IMG/VR virus record: IMGVR_UViG_3300030329_001671
Coordinates: 1 to 64,000 of that record
DNA length: 64,000 nucleotides
Source: a virus
Direction: 5' to 3' (one strand)
Shown: one piece after another, positions 1-8,449 of the stretch
Numbering within the stretch: the first letter of the stretch is position 1
Layout of the letters: the number at the start of each line of letters is the position of its first letter
Made by a program: the position numbers and the translations under genes
Notes under the pieces: generated by a model
Told to the model about the DNA's origin: nothing
The model's input: only the letters and a program-made list of their open reading frames with translations
The model's database searches: none

Positions 1-23
1 ATATGTATGGGGTAAAGGCATAA
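1..23 (+). CDS. 3' end of a further tandem structural paralog (partial)
   Basis: Read in the frame starting at base 3, the window opens with codons for MYGVKA followed by TAA at 21-23, overlapping the next ATG as TAATG. The three complete genes that follow end in closely similar residues (MFGMAKT, MYGIKAL, MYGIL), so this is probably the tail of a fourth member of the same tandem family. Only six codons are visible. Confidence 0.6.
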
Positions 24-643
24 TGTCTGGTTTTATAGGGACAGGACTCCCTACCACTACAGAAGATAAAAACGTCGGATGGGTTTTTATAAAGTCACAA
101 AAAGTAACAAGTGGTGTTTCTACTGTCCAATTCCAAGACGGTACAAATGATGTGGTGATGGATTCAACTTATGATGAATATATGTTTGTTCTTACTAGCT
201 TACACCCCAATAGTAACGATGAAGGTATCGCTTTTCAAGTAAACGGTTCAGGGGAAAGTGGGTATAATGAAGCAATTAATTCAACTTTTTGGAGAGCAAA
301 ACATGATGAAGCAGATAGTGGGAGTCATGCAGCAATAGGGTACACAGCCGATTACGATCAAGCATCGACGGGAACTGCGTACCAGCGTTTATGTAATGAC
401 GTTGGAAACGACGCTGACCAATGCGTAAGTGGAACTTTTACTTTATATGAACCAGCAAATGCAGGGAAAGTAACTCATTTTATATCTAGAATGGTTGAAG
501 CTCACGCATTAGACATAATAATGGATAATTATGTAGCTGGTTATATAAATACAACCGCAGCTATTGACGAGATTAGCTTTGCGTTTACGAGCGGAAATAT
601 TGATGCAGGAACTATTACTATGTTCGGAATGGCGAAAACATAA
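23..643 (+). CDS. Structural protein, tandem paralog A
   Basis: 206 residues, ATG start in TAATG overlap with the preceding partial gene. It shares with the next two genes a common plan: an N-terminal beta-rich part, a central FQVN motif, a YDQA motif (residues about 110-115), a FTLYEPAN-type segment and a C-terminal SGNIDAGTITMFG motif. Comparable C-terminal SGNI-x-SGT-x-x-x-YG endings are familiar from tail or fibre proteins of environmental phages, so a receptor-binding or decoration role on the virion is inferred. No enzymatic motif is visible. It lies upstream of connector and tail genes. The family is unnamed as far as I can tell. Confidence 0.6.
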   Translation: MSGFIGTGLPTTTEDKNVGWVFIKSQKVTSGVSTVQFQDGTNDVVMDSTYDEYMFVLTSLHPNSNDEGIAFQVNGSGESGYNEAINSTFWRAKHDEADSGSHAAIGYTADYDQASTGTAYQRLCNDVGNDADQCVSGTFTLYEPANAGKVTHFISRMVEAHALDIIMDNYVAGYINTTAAIDEISFAFTSGNIDAGTITMFGMAKT

Positions 644-1248
644 TGTCATACTTAGGAAAACAACCCAGAAAAAATAGGGGCGGGGTAATCGCACTTAAAT
701 CTCAAACTGCTGACGGAACTGCGTCTTTAACTTTTAATAATATGGATGCCACTTACGTTGCGTATGAATTTCATTTTATAAATATTCATCCAGTAACCGA
801 TCAAGCATATCTCACCTTTCAAGTAAACGCTGAGGGCAATACCGCATTCGCTGAGAATATGACTACAACTTTTTTCAGAACCAAAAACCACGAAAACGGG
901 TCGGATCAAGAAATAGCATATGTAGCTAGTTACGACCAAGCTGACGGTGACGATGCGGAACAAGCTTTATGTAATGAAACTGGTAACGGTAACGACGAAA
1001 GTATAAATGGGGTATTTACTCTATATGACCCCGCCAATACAACTGTTGTAAGACATTTTGCGTCTAGGGTTATTGAATACCACGCATCAGATATAGTAAT
1101 GGATAGTTTTTGCGCCGGGTATATTACCCCAGCCGACATAACAGACCCTATTGATGAGATAAGGTTCAAGTTTCACAGTGGAAATATAGATTCTGGGACA
1201 ATTAAAATGTATGGTATTAAAGCACTCGACACAACGGAGGTTTCGTAA
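643..1248 (+). CDS. Structural protein, tandem paralog B
   Basis: 201 residues, ATG overlaps the previous stop (TAATG). It is clearly homologous to both neighbours: FQVN near residue 62, SYDQADGD, FTLYDPANT and a C-terminal SGNIDSGTIKMYGI motif. The tandem arrangement of diverged copies suggests duplication of a virion surface protein, a common route to varied host-recognition or decoration proteins. A function beyond a structural one cannot be assigned. Confidence 0.6.
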   Translation: MSYLGKQPRKNRGGVIALKSQTADGTASLTFNNMDATYVAYEFHFINIHPVTDQAYLTFQVNAEGNTAFAENMTTTFFRTKNHENGSDQEIAYVASYDQADGDDAEQALCNETGNGNDESINGVFTLYDPANTTVVRHFASRVIEYHASDIVMDSFCAGYITPADITDPIDEIRFKFHSGNIDSGTIKMYGIKALDTTEVS

Positions 1249-1839
1249 ATGCCAAAAACAATAGGTTACAATGACCATTTCCATGGCGGATATGACACTT
1301 TTACTGTTGGGGAAACAGGGGGACCTGTTTTATTAAATCGTGTAACACTTGCAGATATTTCTACTGTTACCTTTGATATTCCAAAGACCTATAACGCCTA
1401 TACATGGAGATTTTACAATATATCTACCGCATCTAACGGAGCAAATTTGGTATGGCAAGTTAATGCTCAAAAGGATGAGTCTATTACATCTTCCGCTTTT
1501 AGAGCATACAATAATGAAGCTGGTGATGACAATGGGTTAGGTTACCAGAGTGGGGAAGATCAAGCACAAGGTACTAGTAACGATCAGCTTATGAATAATA
1601 TAGGTTATGACCCAAAGGAAAGTTGTAGTGGGTTCTTTACAATGTACGAGCCTTCTGGTACTACCTTTGTAAAACATTTTATGTCAGAAATGACTACCAA
1701 AATGAATGGGTCAGGACCTAAACACGATCTTAGGTCGGGGTACGTTAACTACGCAAGTTTTCCGATATTCCAAATCCATTTTATGTCAAGTAGTGGAAAC
1801 TTTAAATCAGGAACCGTAGCTATGTATGGAATATTATAG
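1249..1839 (+). CDS. Structural protein, tandem paralog C
   Basis: 196 residues, ATG with upstream GGAGG. Third complete member of the family: WQVN near residue 67, EDQAQG, FTMYEPSGT and C-terminal SSGNFKSGTVAMYGIL. It is the most divergent of the three. The gene ends just before a GTATAATA promoter-like motif at 1848, so it is probably the last gene of its transcription unit. Structural role inferred from its paralogs. Confidence 0.6.
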   Translation: MPKTIGYNDHFHGGYDTFTVGETGGPVLLNRVTLADISTVTFDIPKTYNAYTWRFYNISTASNGANLVWQVNAQKDESITSSAFRAYNNEAGDDNGLGYQSGEDQAQGTSNDQLMNNIGYDPKESCSGFFTMYEPSGTTFVKHFMSEMTTKMNGSGPKHDLRSGYVNYASFPIFQIHFMSSSGNFKSGTVAMYGIL

Positions 1840-1847
1840 ATAAAGTA

Positions 1848-1855
1848 GTATAATA
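1848..1855 (+). promoter_or_regulatory. GTATAATA promoter-like motif
   Basis: GTATAATA in the 36-bp gap between paralog C and the gene at 1876. It is one of about ten copies found mostly in gaps between genes. No recognisable -35 box lies 16-18 bp upstream. Probable -10 element of a phage promoter. Confidence 0.5.
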
Positions 1856-1875
1856 AACAAGGGGAGGAAATTACC

Positions 1876-2238
1876 TTGGCAACTAAATCAGAATGGGTGA
1901 CAACACTAAAGTCACAACACGCAACTTTAAATAAGATGGTTAACGGTGTTACTATTCAGCTAGACTCTACTGAATATGAAGCCACGATTGACGAATGGGC
2001 AACTGTTAATGCTGCAACAGATGTCCGTAACGCTCTTATAGCAAGCGGCGGGAAATCAGCAGATTACAAAGATTTGCGTTCCAATAGTATGGTTGCAGGA
2101 AGCTACCCAAGTATTGGTGACCAACTAGACAAACTATATCATGACGTAGATGGCGGAAAGTTTGGCTCAGATGCAAAAACTGGTACATGGTATGCAGCAG
2201 TAAAAGCAACCAAAGACAAGTACCAGAAACCAGATTAG
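1876..2238 (+). CDS. Small conserved-looking phage protein, unknown function
   Basis: 120 residues, TTG start preceded by GGGAGGAAA about 8 bases upstream, the only good start in this frame. Mostly polar with a regular alpha/beta character, no cysteines and no membrane segment. It lies directly after a GTATAATA motif and before connector genes, so a minor structural or assembly role is possible. I do not recognise the family. Confidence 0.6.
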   Translation: MATKSEWVTTLKSQHATLNKMVNGVTIQLDSTEYEATIDEWATVNAATDVRNALIASGGKSADYKDLRSNSMVAGSYPSIGDQLDKLYHDVDGGKFGSDAKTGTWYAAVKATKDKYQKPD

Positions 2239-2339
2239 TTGACTCTAATCCAGTTTTTCTAAATTTTTTCTAAAAATTTTTGTATAATGAATATAGAACC
2301 AGATAGGTTCTTTAGGCGTAGAACAGGAGAATGGATTTT
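2239..2339 (+). promoter_or_regulatory. Intergenic leader with GTATAATG motif
   Basis: The gap holds an AT-rich stretch with T runs (about 2254-2281) and then GTATAATG at 2282-2289, matching the recurrent phage motif except for the last base. An AGGAG ribosome site lies at 2325-2329. Probable promoter for the connector operon. There is no good -35 box. Confidence 0.5.
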
Positions 2340-2567
2340 ATGGCTGAGTATGGTGATATTACCCAAGATATAGTAGAGATTCAGGCAGAGCTACAGGAAC
2401 TTGTAGTAGAACTTAGAACTCTAGATTCTCAACGAAATCAGAAGATGTCCGAATTTAATTCCAAGCAAGGTATTTTTCAATTCCTATTAGATAAAATTCC
2501 TGTGGAAGAGAGAGAAAGTATATTAACACCCCCGTCAACTGAGGAGTCTGCTGACAGCGACTCCTAA
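2340..2567 (+). CDS. Small coiled-coil protein
   Basis: 75 residues from ATG at 2340. This start is preferred over ATG 2331 because AGGAG at 2325-2329 is only one base from 2331 but ten bases from 2340. The protein is acidic, and residues about 8-45 form an evident heptad-type helix (ITQDIVEIQAELQELVVELR). It ends in a Ser/Glu/Asp-rich tail. Possible assembly or scaffolding accessory. Function unknown. Confidence 0.6.
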   Translation: MAEYGDITQDIVEIQAELQELVVELRTLDSQRNQKMSEFNSKQGIFQFLLDKIPVEERESILTPPSTEESADSDS

Positions 2568-2578
2568 GAGAGGATAGA

Positions 2579-3694
2579 TTGTCCGCAGGAACCCCGTACT
2601 TTACCGCAGTTTGGACTTATGATACTTCAGGTACTTCATATGGAAATCATACCAATGAAGCTAGACGAAGAGGCGGTACATCATTTGAATTATTTGATGC
2701 TGCCGCCGATTACCTAATTATAGGTGACGAAGATCGCTTTGATTTAGCTTACTTTGATATAGATACAGCAGGTAGCCTAGGTGATTTGACTTGGGAATAC
2801 TGGAATGGTAGTGCTTGGACTACATTTATTCCTTCTTTAGCTGATTTAGAAGGGAATGATGAAGAAACCGAATACGACTTCTCCGAAGATGGGGCAGAGT
2901 TATTTTTAGATTTACCGGGTTGGGCTACTTACGTATACGCTGCTAGTGGAACAGAACCAGATAGCACCTCTAGGTACTATATTAGGGTTTCTCCTGCGTC
3001 CGTATCCACTAGCCCCACCGTAAAGATGGTTCGTAAGCGATCTTATAATGCTTACTGTAGTCCTGCTGAAGTGTATGAGTTCCTAAACCTTAGGTGGACA
3101 ACTGGGGCGTTTACTACAGCCACCACTCCTGCCTTAGCAGCGGTGGAAAATATAATTCATAGGAGACAGTCCTATATAGATCGTATGACTAGAAAGAGTT
3201 GGCGACCTAATATAGCTTATGAGTATCACGATTTCAACCTAGCAGGTGTTTCTATGAAGAAGAAGCCTGTTATTGATGTTCTAAAGGTAGAAATTTGGAA
3301 TGGTACTGAATGGGAGAATAGAACTCAAGGACGTAATGAAGAGTGGTTCTTTACTCCCAACACCAACAAAATTAACTTCTCTAGACTTTTCTTGCTTCCC
3401 GCTAGGTTCACGGGTTTGAACAGAGGATATTACGGAGCAGGAATCGGAGAATTCTCTAACGCCGTAAGGATTAAGTACTTATTCGGGCGGAATAGAGTAA
3501 CAGATGAATTGGAAGGAGACACGATAAAAGACGCAGCAATCAAGTTGGCTACGATTGATCTTTTGACCCACCACGACTACACCAAGATTCTAACGACAGG
3601 TGTAAATAGTGTGGATATTCAAACCAAGATTATGACATGGCAAGAAGAAACAGCAAACACCTTACAATCACTAAGATCGTGGGAGACTTTTTAA
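2579..3694 (+). CDS. Probable head-tail connector/adaptor protein
   Basis: 371 residues with a TTG start (GAGAGGATAGATTG context). The N-terminal half is beta-rich with aromatic WEYWNGSAWTTF-type repeats seen in phage structural proteins. The C-terminal half (from about residue 155, AYCSPAEVYEFLNL) resembles the helical gp6/gp15-type adaptor family: an N-terminal helix, a linker with aromatic residues, and a terminal helical hairpin. It sits between small structural genes and tail-completion genes, where a connector is expected. The fold assignment is inference from pattern only. Confidence 0.5.
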   Translation: MSAGTPYFTAVWTYDTSGTSYGNHTNEARRRGGTSFELFDAAADYLIIGDEDRFDLAYFDIDTAGSLGDLTWEYWNGSAWTTFIPSLADLEGNDEETEYDFSEDGAELFLDLPGWATYVYAASGTEPDSTSRYYIRVSPASVSTSPTVKMVRKRSYNAYCSPAEVYEFLNLRWTTGAFTTATTPALAAVENIIHRRQSYIDRMTRKSWRPNIAYEYHDFNLAGVSMKKKPVIDVLKVEIWNGTEWENRTQGRNEEWFFTPNTNKINFSRLFLLPARFTGLNRGYYGAGIGEFSNAVRIKYLFGRNRVTDELEGDTIKDAAIKLATIDLLTHHDYTKILTTGVNSVDIQTKIMTWQEETANTLQSLRSWETF

Positions 3695-3957
3695 TGAGTC
3701 CTAAGAAAACAGAAGAGCTTCAAGAATTTTTAAAAAATCAACCAAATTTCCTGATGAAAGAACGGGAGGAACGACAACGAGCTGCGGAAGAACGAGGCTC
3801 GTGGAATGAAAACCCCGAAGAAGATGGATTTTGGATATCTCCAGATAGGAAAATTATAGAGATTTTTTACAATTGGGATTTGGATGATCTGGAACACATG
3901 GATTGGATTAGAACTGCCCGAAAACGACCTCCTGTAAAAGGTGTTAATGACAACTAA
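3694..3957 (+). CDS. Small hydrophilic protein, unknown
   Basis: 87 residues. The ATG at 3694 overlaps the previous stop (TAATG), the junction used throughout this genome, so it is preferred to an upstream in-frame start at 3637. Highly charged and Trp-containing (WISPDRKIIEIFYNWDLDDLEHMDW). No known domain recognised. Confidence 0.55.
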   Translation: MSPKKTEELQEFLKNQPNFLMKEREERQRAAEERGSWNENPEEDGFWISPDRKIIEIFYNWDLDDLEHMDWIRTARKRPPVKGVNDN

Positions 3958-6900
3958 GCTCATTAATTTTAAAACTTTCCTAAGTAAGGCTCCTTATCAA
4001 CCAAAAGGTTTAAAGCCCTGTCCACCCGGTGAACATCGACATTGGGGTAGGATGGATTGTCACGAAATTCCCCAAAAACACAAGAAATACCTAAAGCAGG
4101 GAATTGATCTGCACCACGGAATGGATATTGGAACAGGTCAAATTCCAGAAGGCACAATTCCTCCTAATGCCCATGACTTTTATGATGACGGTCATCACAT
4201 GGCTACAGCACATGGAGAACATACCGGAAGTAAGGGAGGAATGTGTAAGCCGGGAGAATATCCTAAAGGGTCAGGTAAACTAGCTCCCTACCACAGGCAT
4301 CCCGGAGCAGATTATTGCCACCCTGTCCAACAAAAACATGGTGGTTCCTCCCAAAGTAAGCAAATTGCTCAACAATGGCACAATACTCACGCCGCTGACA
4401 TTCAAGCATCTTGGTACGAATTTAATGAACAACATGGGCTTCCTCAAGAGGAAACTGTACCGGATCCTGTTTCTGATCCAGTAGACCCTTATGAGGGAGA
4501 TAATAAAGACAATGTACCTACCCCAACGGATAATGTAGATGTTGTCTCATCTACTGAAGAGGATCAGCCAGCAATAGACTCTATAGATTCGCCGGGAAGC
4601 GTATCTAACCCGTTTAATGCTCAAGTAAATGACATAATTACACTCACAGAAGATTACGTTGTGGATCATCCTTCTAAAACGTACAAAATTACTGATATAA
4701 GTGAAAATGCCTATGGGGAGGAGTTTGCCCAACTTGAGCATACCGAAACTGGGAAAAAATCTGGAATATGGTTAAGTGAAGATAACATAGAGAGTATAGA
4801 AAAATGGCAACCTGAAGGAGAGGCGGTAAACTCCTTAAATCCTCATGAGTTTACGATAGGCTCTAAATTTATTAGTTCAGCAGGAAAAACTTATGAGATT
4901 ACTGGTTTAGATGCCACCGCCAATAAAATTTACTACAACGTGACGGATGAAAATGGTGAAGATCCTGCCACCATGGAATTCAAATTAGATAAGTTTAATA
5001 ATTGGGTTACGGAGGAGTTAGGAGATTCTGAGGATTCTTGGGGAACTCAAAACGCTTCTATAGAGCATCCACAACCCCCTAAGGGATTTACTCCTATAAA
5101 TATAGGAGATACTCTAACCGAAGACAACATTAGTAGTTTAAAAATAGGTGATTCGTGGCATGGGACAACAACGCATGCGGATGGCACTACTAACATCACC
5201 ATACAAGGAACATTAAAGGAAATTGATAAATCCTCAGGCGGTATACCTGTTTTTTCTGTAACTTGGCAAGAAATTTTCCAACATGATGACGGGGATTTAG
5301 AAAAAACAGGTGAGTCTTGGGACGGTATGATTACGGGTTCTAACCTGATTGAAAATGACTACGTACTTGCTGAAGACGTTAGCCATGCTACAGTCACTAC
5401 TCCGACTCCATCCGAAGAACAGGTAAAGAACGCTCCGCCCGCAGGAACGATACTAACGTCTTACGACGAATTAAAAAATATTCCTGTAGGAGCTGTTTTA
5501 ATATCTCCCGGAAATTCAGAACTGACTATTTTGGGTAATACTGAAGAGGCAGGTACATATCATGGCGGAGTTATAGAATTTTCTTGGGCAGGATCGGATA
5601 AAGTCCAATCACTAACATGGGAAGCAATGCTTCAAGAAGGTTACGACGGAGATCAATATGCCGTTGGCACTCTTCCAGATGGGATAAGCACTCTCAAAAA
5701 TTTTGGTTACGAACTAGGTGGTAAGGTCACTAGTGGTAATTTTAAGGATTTACCTGAAGGTTTATCCTTTTTAGATGCTACAGGTAGTACGGTCACCGTA
5801 ACTGGAAAGAAAGATACCGCAGAGGGTTCAGGTATATATGTGGATATACATAAACCAAGCGGAGCGGTATACGGAGCGCAATTTGTCTCCGAACTGACTG
5901 AATTATCTACTGACGATAACATCATGGAAGATGGATTTAAAATTGTTGGGTTACCCGATGGAACAACCCTCCAAGAGGCTTCCGAACCAAAACAACCAGT
6001 TAAAATTAATAAACATGGATTGGATAAAGGGACAACGGTTACAGTTAAAAATATGGCAGGAGATGTTTCTTCCGCTAAAATCGTAAAGACTCATAAAACT
6101 AAAGCGGGACAGAACTATACTCTAGAATACACAGATGGTCCGAATGCGGGACAAACTACTAAAATATCCTCAGGACAAGTAAAAGATGATTTAGAGGGTT
6201 ACCAAGGATATGGCGGGGTTGCCGTAGATGTTCCTATATATAAACCCGGACAAGAACCCGAAGAAACCGTAGAACTAACCTTACCTCCATTAGGCTCTGA
6301 ACCCGGTAATTGGGACGATGTTCTAGAAAAAACTTCGGGGAAATTGGGTTACAACGAAGGTGGGATATTTAAACACAAACAAACGGGTCAGCAATATTAC
6401 ATTAAATTTAGTAGTTCTGGAAACGACCAACAGGTTAACTCCGAAGCTTTAGCTAATAAGTTGTATGAACTATGTGGAATTGGTACTTTAGGAGCCGATG
6501 TAATTAGCTTTCAAGGTAAAACCGCTTTAAAATCTGCTTGGAATCCTGATTTGGAACAAGTCAACATCAACGATATGAAAAACGAACCGGGCATCATGAA
6601 TTCGTTTGTCATTGACGCATGGTTAGCGAATTGGGATGTTATAGGACCAAATCACGATAACACCCAAAAATCTGGAGATAAAATAATTAAAGTTGACAGC
6701 GGGGGATCTTTAAAATTCCGAGGCGCAGGAGAATCCAAACCATTCCCATCTACTGTGTCGGAATTAGAGTCTCTGCGAGATCCTGCCAAAGCTAAAGTAG
6801 CTTACCAAGTTTTCCAGAATATTTCCGAAGAGAACTTGAAAGCAGGAGCTCAAATCCTGAAAGGTGTTAAAGACTCCCATATTGAAGACATAGTAGGTGC

Positions 6901-7939
6901 GTCGAGTATCCCTATTTCCCAACAGCAGGAAATGGCGGATACGTTAAAAGCTAGAAGGGATGATATCCTCAGCAAAATAGGTCAGGATGCAGATTCTATG
7001 GCGCATCCGGGTCAGCACAAACACGCTGGATACAGTGGATGGCACAGCAAAACCCAAGAACATGGTGGACATCTTGTAGAAGCTAATGAAGCACATAAGA
7101 AATTAAAGGAAGGTCCCTACACAAAGGGTGCGACTTCTGAACCGACTAAGAGAATTTGGTCGAGAATTGATTCGACTAGATCTCCAGAAGTTCAACAATT
7201 AGCGCAGAAGGCTAGGAATACTAATTTCTTAGTGGGTTCTCAGTCAGCTAACGCAGCAGCAGTTGGTAAATTCCTAAAAGAAAATAATATTAAAGATACT
7301 TTTCAGAGCCACTTTCAGGGTTGGCAATCTGGAAACCACGCAAGTATGTCTAACGTAAGAAGGATTACAGCTATTCGAGCTGCTTTACATTTCCTAAAAG
7401 GCGAGGGAGATTCTTGGGAAGACACAGAAAAACAATTCTGGCAACAGATGGGAGCAAAACCTTCCGACGTAAGTAAGGGTTGGACTCAAGGAATCAATAA
7501 TGCCATGGCCATCCTTCCATATATTGCTTTATCACAACAATATGTTAAAGCTAATATAACTAATAAAAAGACAGGTAAGGTCAATACGGTGTTCAGAGGT
7601 TTATCGGATAAATCTTCCTACAGTGGTACTAGTACTAATGTGGCTACAAACGTAGTAACTGCTTTAAAACTAGCTAAATCTGAGGGTGAAGTAGAAGACC
7701 AAGTAATTCGTATGCCTAATGATGGTATTTCGGGATACTCTACAAGCGAGGGAACTGCAAAAGGATTCGCTGGTGGAGGAGGTAAAGGAGTTGTGTTTAA
7801 GAAGGAAGGACTTGACCCAGAAGATGTCCTAATACACTTTAACGCATTCTCCAATAGTCATACATCCGAACAAGAATTATTAGTGGATAGCGCAGCCGTA
7901 AAAGAGTTTAGTGTCAACGAAGTGTATCAGTCACATTAG
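3947..7939 (+). CDS. Giant virion protein: beta repeats, kinase-like domain, ADP-ribosyltransferase domain
   Basis: 1330 residues from ATG 3947 (AAAGG six bases upstream). N-terminus: two Cys/His clusters (CPPGEHRHWGRMDCHE; later CKPGEYPKGSGK). Residues about 225-760 form at least six beta-domain repeats of around 60 residues. Residues about 780-1000 match a kinase-like domain found in phage head proteins, with YYIKF, DAWLANWDVIGPNHDN (about 889) and KVDSGGSLKFRG (about 914), which would supply the nucleotide- and metal-binding Asp/Asn residues. A His-rich linker follows. The C-terminus is an ADP-ribosyltransferase of the R-S-E class: VFRGL (about 1214), GYSTSEG (about 1262) and SEQELLV (ExE, about 1306). 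Probably carried in the virion and possibly injected; substrates unknown. Confidence 0.7.
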   Translation: MTTKLINFKTFLSKAPYQPKGLKPCPPGEHRHWGRMDCHEIPQKHKKYLKQGIDLHHGMDIGTGQIPEGTIPPNAHDFYDDGHHMATAHGEHTGSKGGMCKPGEYPKGSGKLAPYHRHPGADYCHPVQQKHGGSSQSKQIAQQWHNTHAADIQASWYEFNEQHGLPQEETVPDPVSDPVDPYEGDNKDNVPTPTDNVDVVSSTEEDQPAIDSIDSPGSVSNPFNAQVNDIITLTEDYVVDHPSKTYKITDISENAYGEEFAQLEHTETGKKSGIWLSEDNIESIEKWQPEGEAVNSLNPHEFTIGSKFISSAGKTYEITGLDATANKIYYNVTDENGEDPATMEFKLDKFNNWVTEELGDSEDSWGTQNASIEHPQPPKGFTPINIGDTLTEDNISSLKIGDSWHGTTTHADGTTNITIQGTLKEIDKSSGGIPVFSVTWQEIFQHDDGDLEKTGESWDGMITGSNLIENDYVLAEDVSHATVTTPTPSEEQVKNAPPAGTILTSYDELKNIPVGAVLISPGNSELTILGNTEEAGTYHGGVIEFSWAGSDKVQSLTWEAMLQEGYDGDQYAVGTLPDGISTLKNFGYELGGKVTSGNFKDLPEGLSFLDATGSTVTVTGKKDTAEGSGIYVDIHKPSGAVYGAQFVSELTELSTDDNIMEDGFKIVGLPDGTTLQEASEPKQPVKINKHGLDKGTTVTVKNMAGDVSSAKIVKTHKTKAGQNYTLEYTDGPNAGQTTKISSGQVKDDLEGYQGYGGVAVDVPIYKPGQEPEETVELTLPPLGSEPGNWDDVLEKTSGKLGYNEGGIFKHKQTGQQYYIKFSSSGNDQQVNSEALANKLYELCGIGTLGADVISFQGKTALKSAWNPDLEQVNINDMKNEPGIMNSFVIDAWLANWDVIGPNHDNTQKSGDKIIKVDSGGSLKFRGAGESKPFPSTVSELESLRDPAKAKVAYQVFQNISEENLKAGAQILKGVKDSHIEDIVGASSIPISQQQEMADTLKARRDDILSKIGQDADSMAHPGQHKHAGYSGWHSKTQEHGGHLVEANEAHKKLKEGPYTKGATSEPTKRIWSRIDSTRSPEVQQLAQKARNTNFLVGSQSANAAAVGKFLKENNIKDTFQSHFQGWQSGNHASMSNVRRITAIRAALHFLKGEGDSWEDTEKQFWQQMGAKPSDVSKGWTQGINNAMAILPYIALSQQYVKANITNKKTGKVNTVFRGLSDKSSYSGTSTNVATNVVTALKLAKSEGEVEDQVIRMPNDGISGYSTSEGTAKGFAGGGGKGVVFKKEGLDPEDVLIHFNAFSNSHTSEQELLVDSAAVKEFSVNEVYQSH

Positions 7940-7948
7940 GAGATAATA

Positions 7949-8398
7949 ATGGCATCTTTAGTCGCACAAGACGACGTAAAAGCTTTACTAGATGCACAAT
8001 GGAACGCTAGTAATGTAACAGAACCAACTATGAGAGTCATAAACCATAATGACACTCAGATTAGACACGACTTGGTAAATGCGGGAGACTTGCTTACTGT
8101 TCGGGCTGACTCACCATTTTTTAGGGAAACTCCTATAGGAAATCATAAGTACGGACACAGAGTTACTAACTTACTAATAGAAATTTGGACTACTAACAAT
8201 TCCGACGGTCGGGACAGACTTTACGACCTAGCCGAAGAAATAAGGCGCATAATCCATAATCAACGTCATAGTATGACGAACTTCCAAAGAATTCTCTATA
8301 TAGGTATGGATGAGATAGGGATTGAGGAGAATGAACAGGTTTGGGGGGCGCAAGTTCAGGTTGAATTAGAAAACCGAGCAGTATTATTAGAGACATAA
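7949..8398 (+). CDS. Probable tail-completion (tail terminator) protein
   Basis: 149 residues, ATG with GGAGATAAT upstream. Its size, its position just before the tail tube gene, and a pattern of a central beta region (HRVTNLLIEIWTTN) followed by a helix and a final strand pair fit the tail terminator/completion family. No catalytic motif. Assignment is mainly from order and general character. Confidence 0.5.
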   Translation: MASLVAQDDVKALLDAQWNASNVTEPTMRVINHNDTQIRHDLVNAGDLLTVRADSPFFRETPIGNHKYGHRVTNLLIEIWTTNNSDGRDRLYDLAEEIRRIIHNQRHSMTNFQRILYIGMDEIGIEENEQVWGAQVQVELENRAVLLET

Positions 8399-8401
8399 TA
8401 C

Positions 8402-8409
8402 GTATAATA
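8402..8409 (+). promoter_or_regulatory. GTATAATA promoter-like motif before the tail tube gene
   Basis: GTATAATA in the 51-bp gap before the TTG start at 8450. A short near-palindrome (GGGATTATCCC) lies just downstream at about 8416-8426. No clear -35 box. Confidence 0.5.
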
Positions 8410-8449
8410 ACAATAGGGATTATCCCATGATTGATAGGAGATTAAAAAA

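Noticed and set aside
3637-3693. Upstream start for the small gene ending at 3957.
   Set aside because: It would overlap the connector gene by 58 bases without a ribosome site; ATG 3694 forms the usual TAATG junction.
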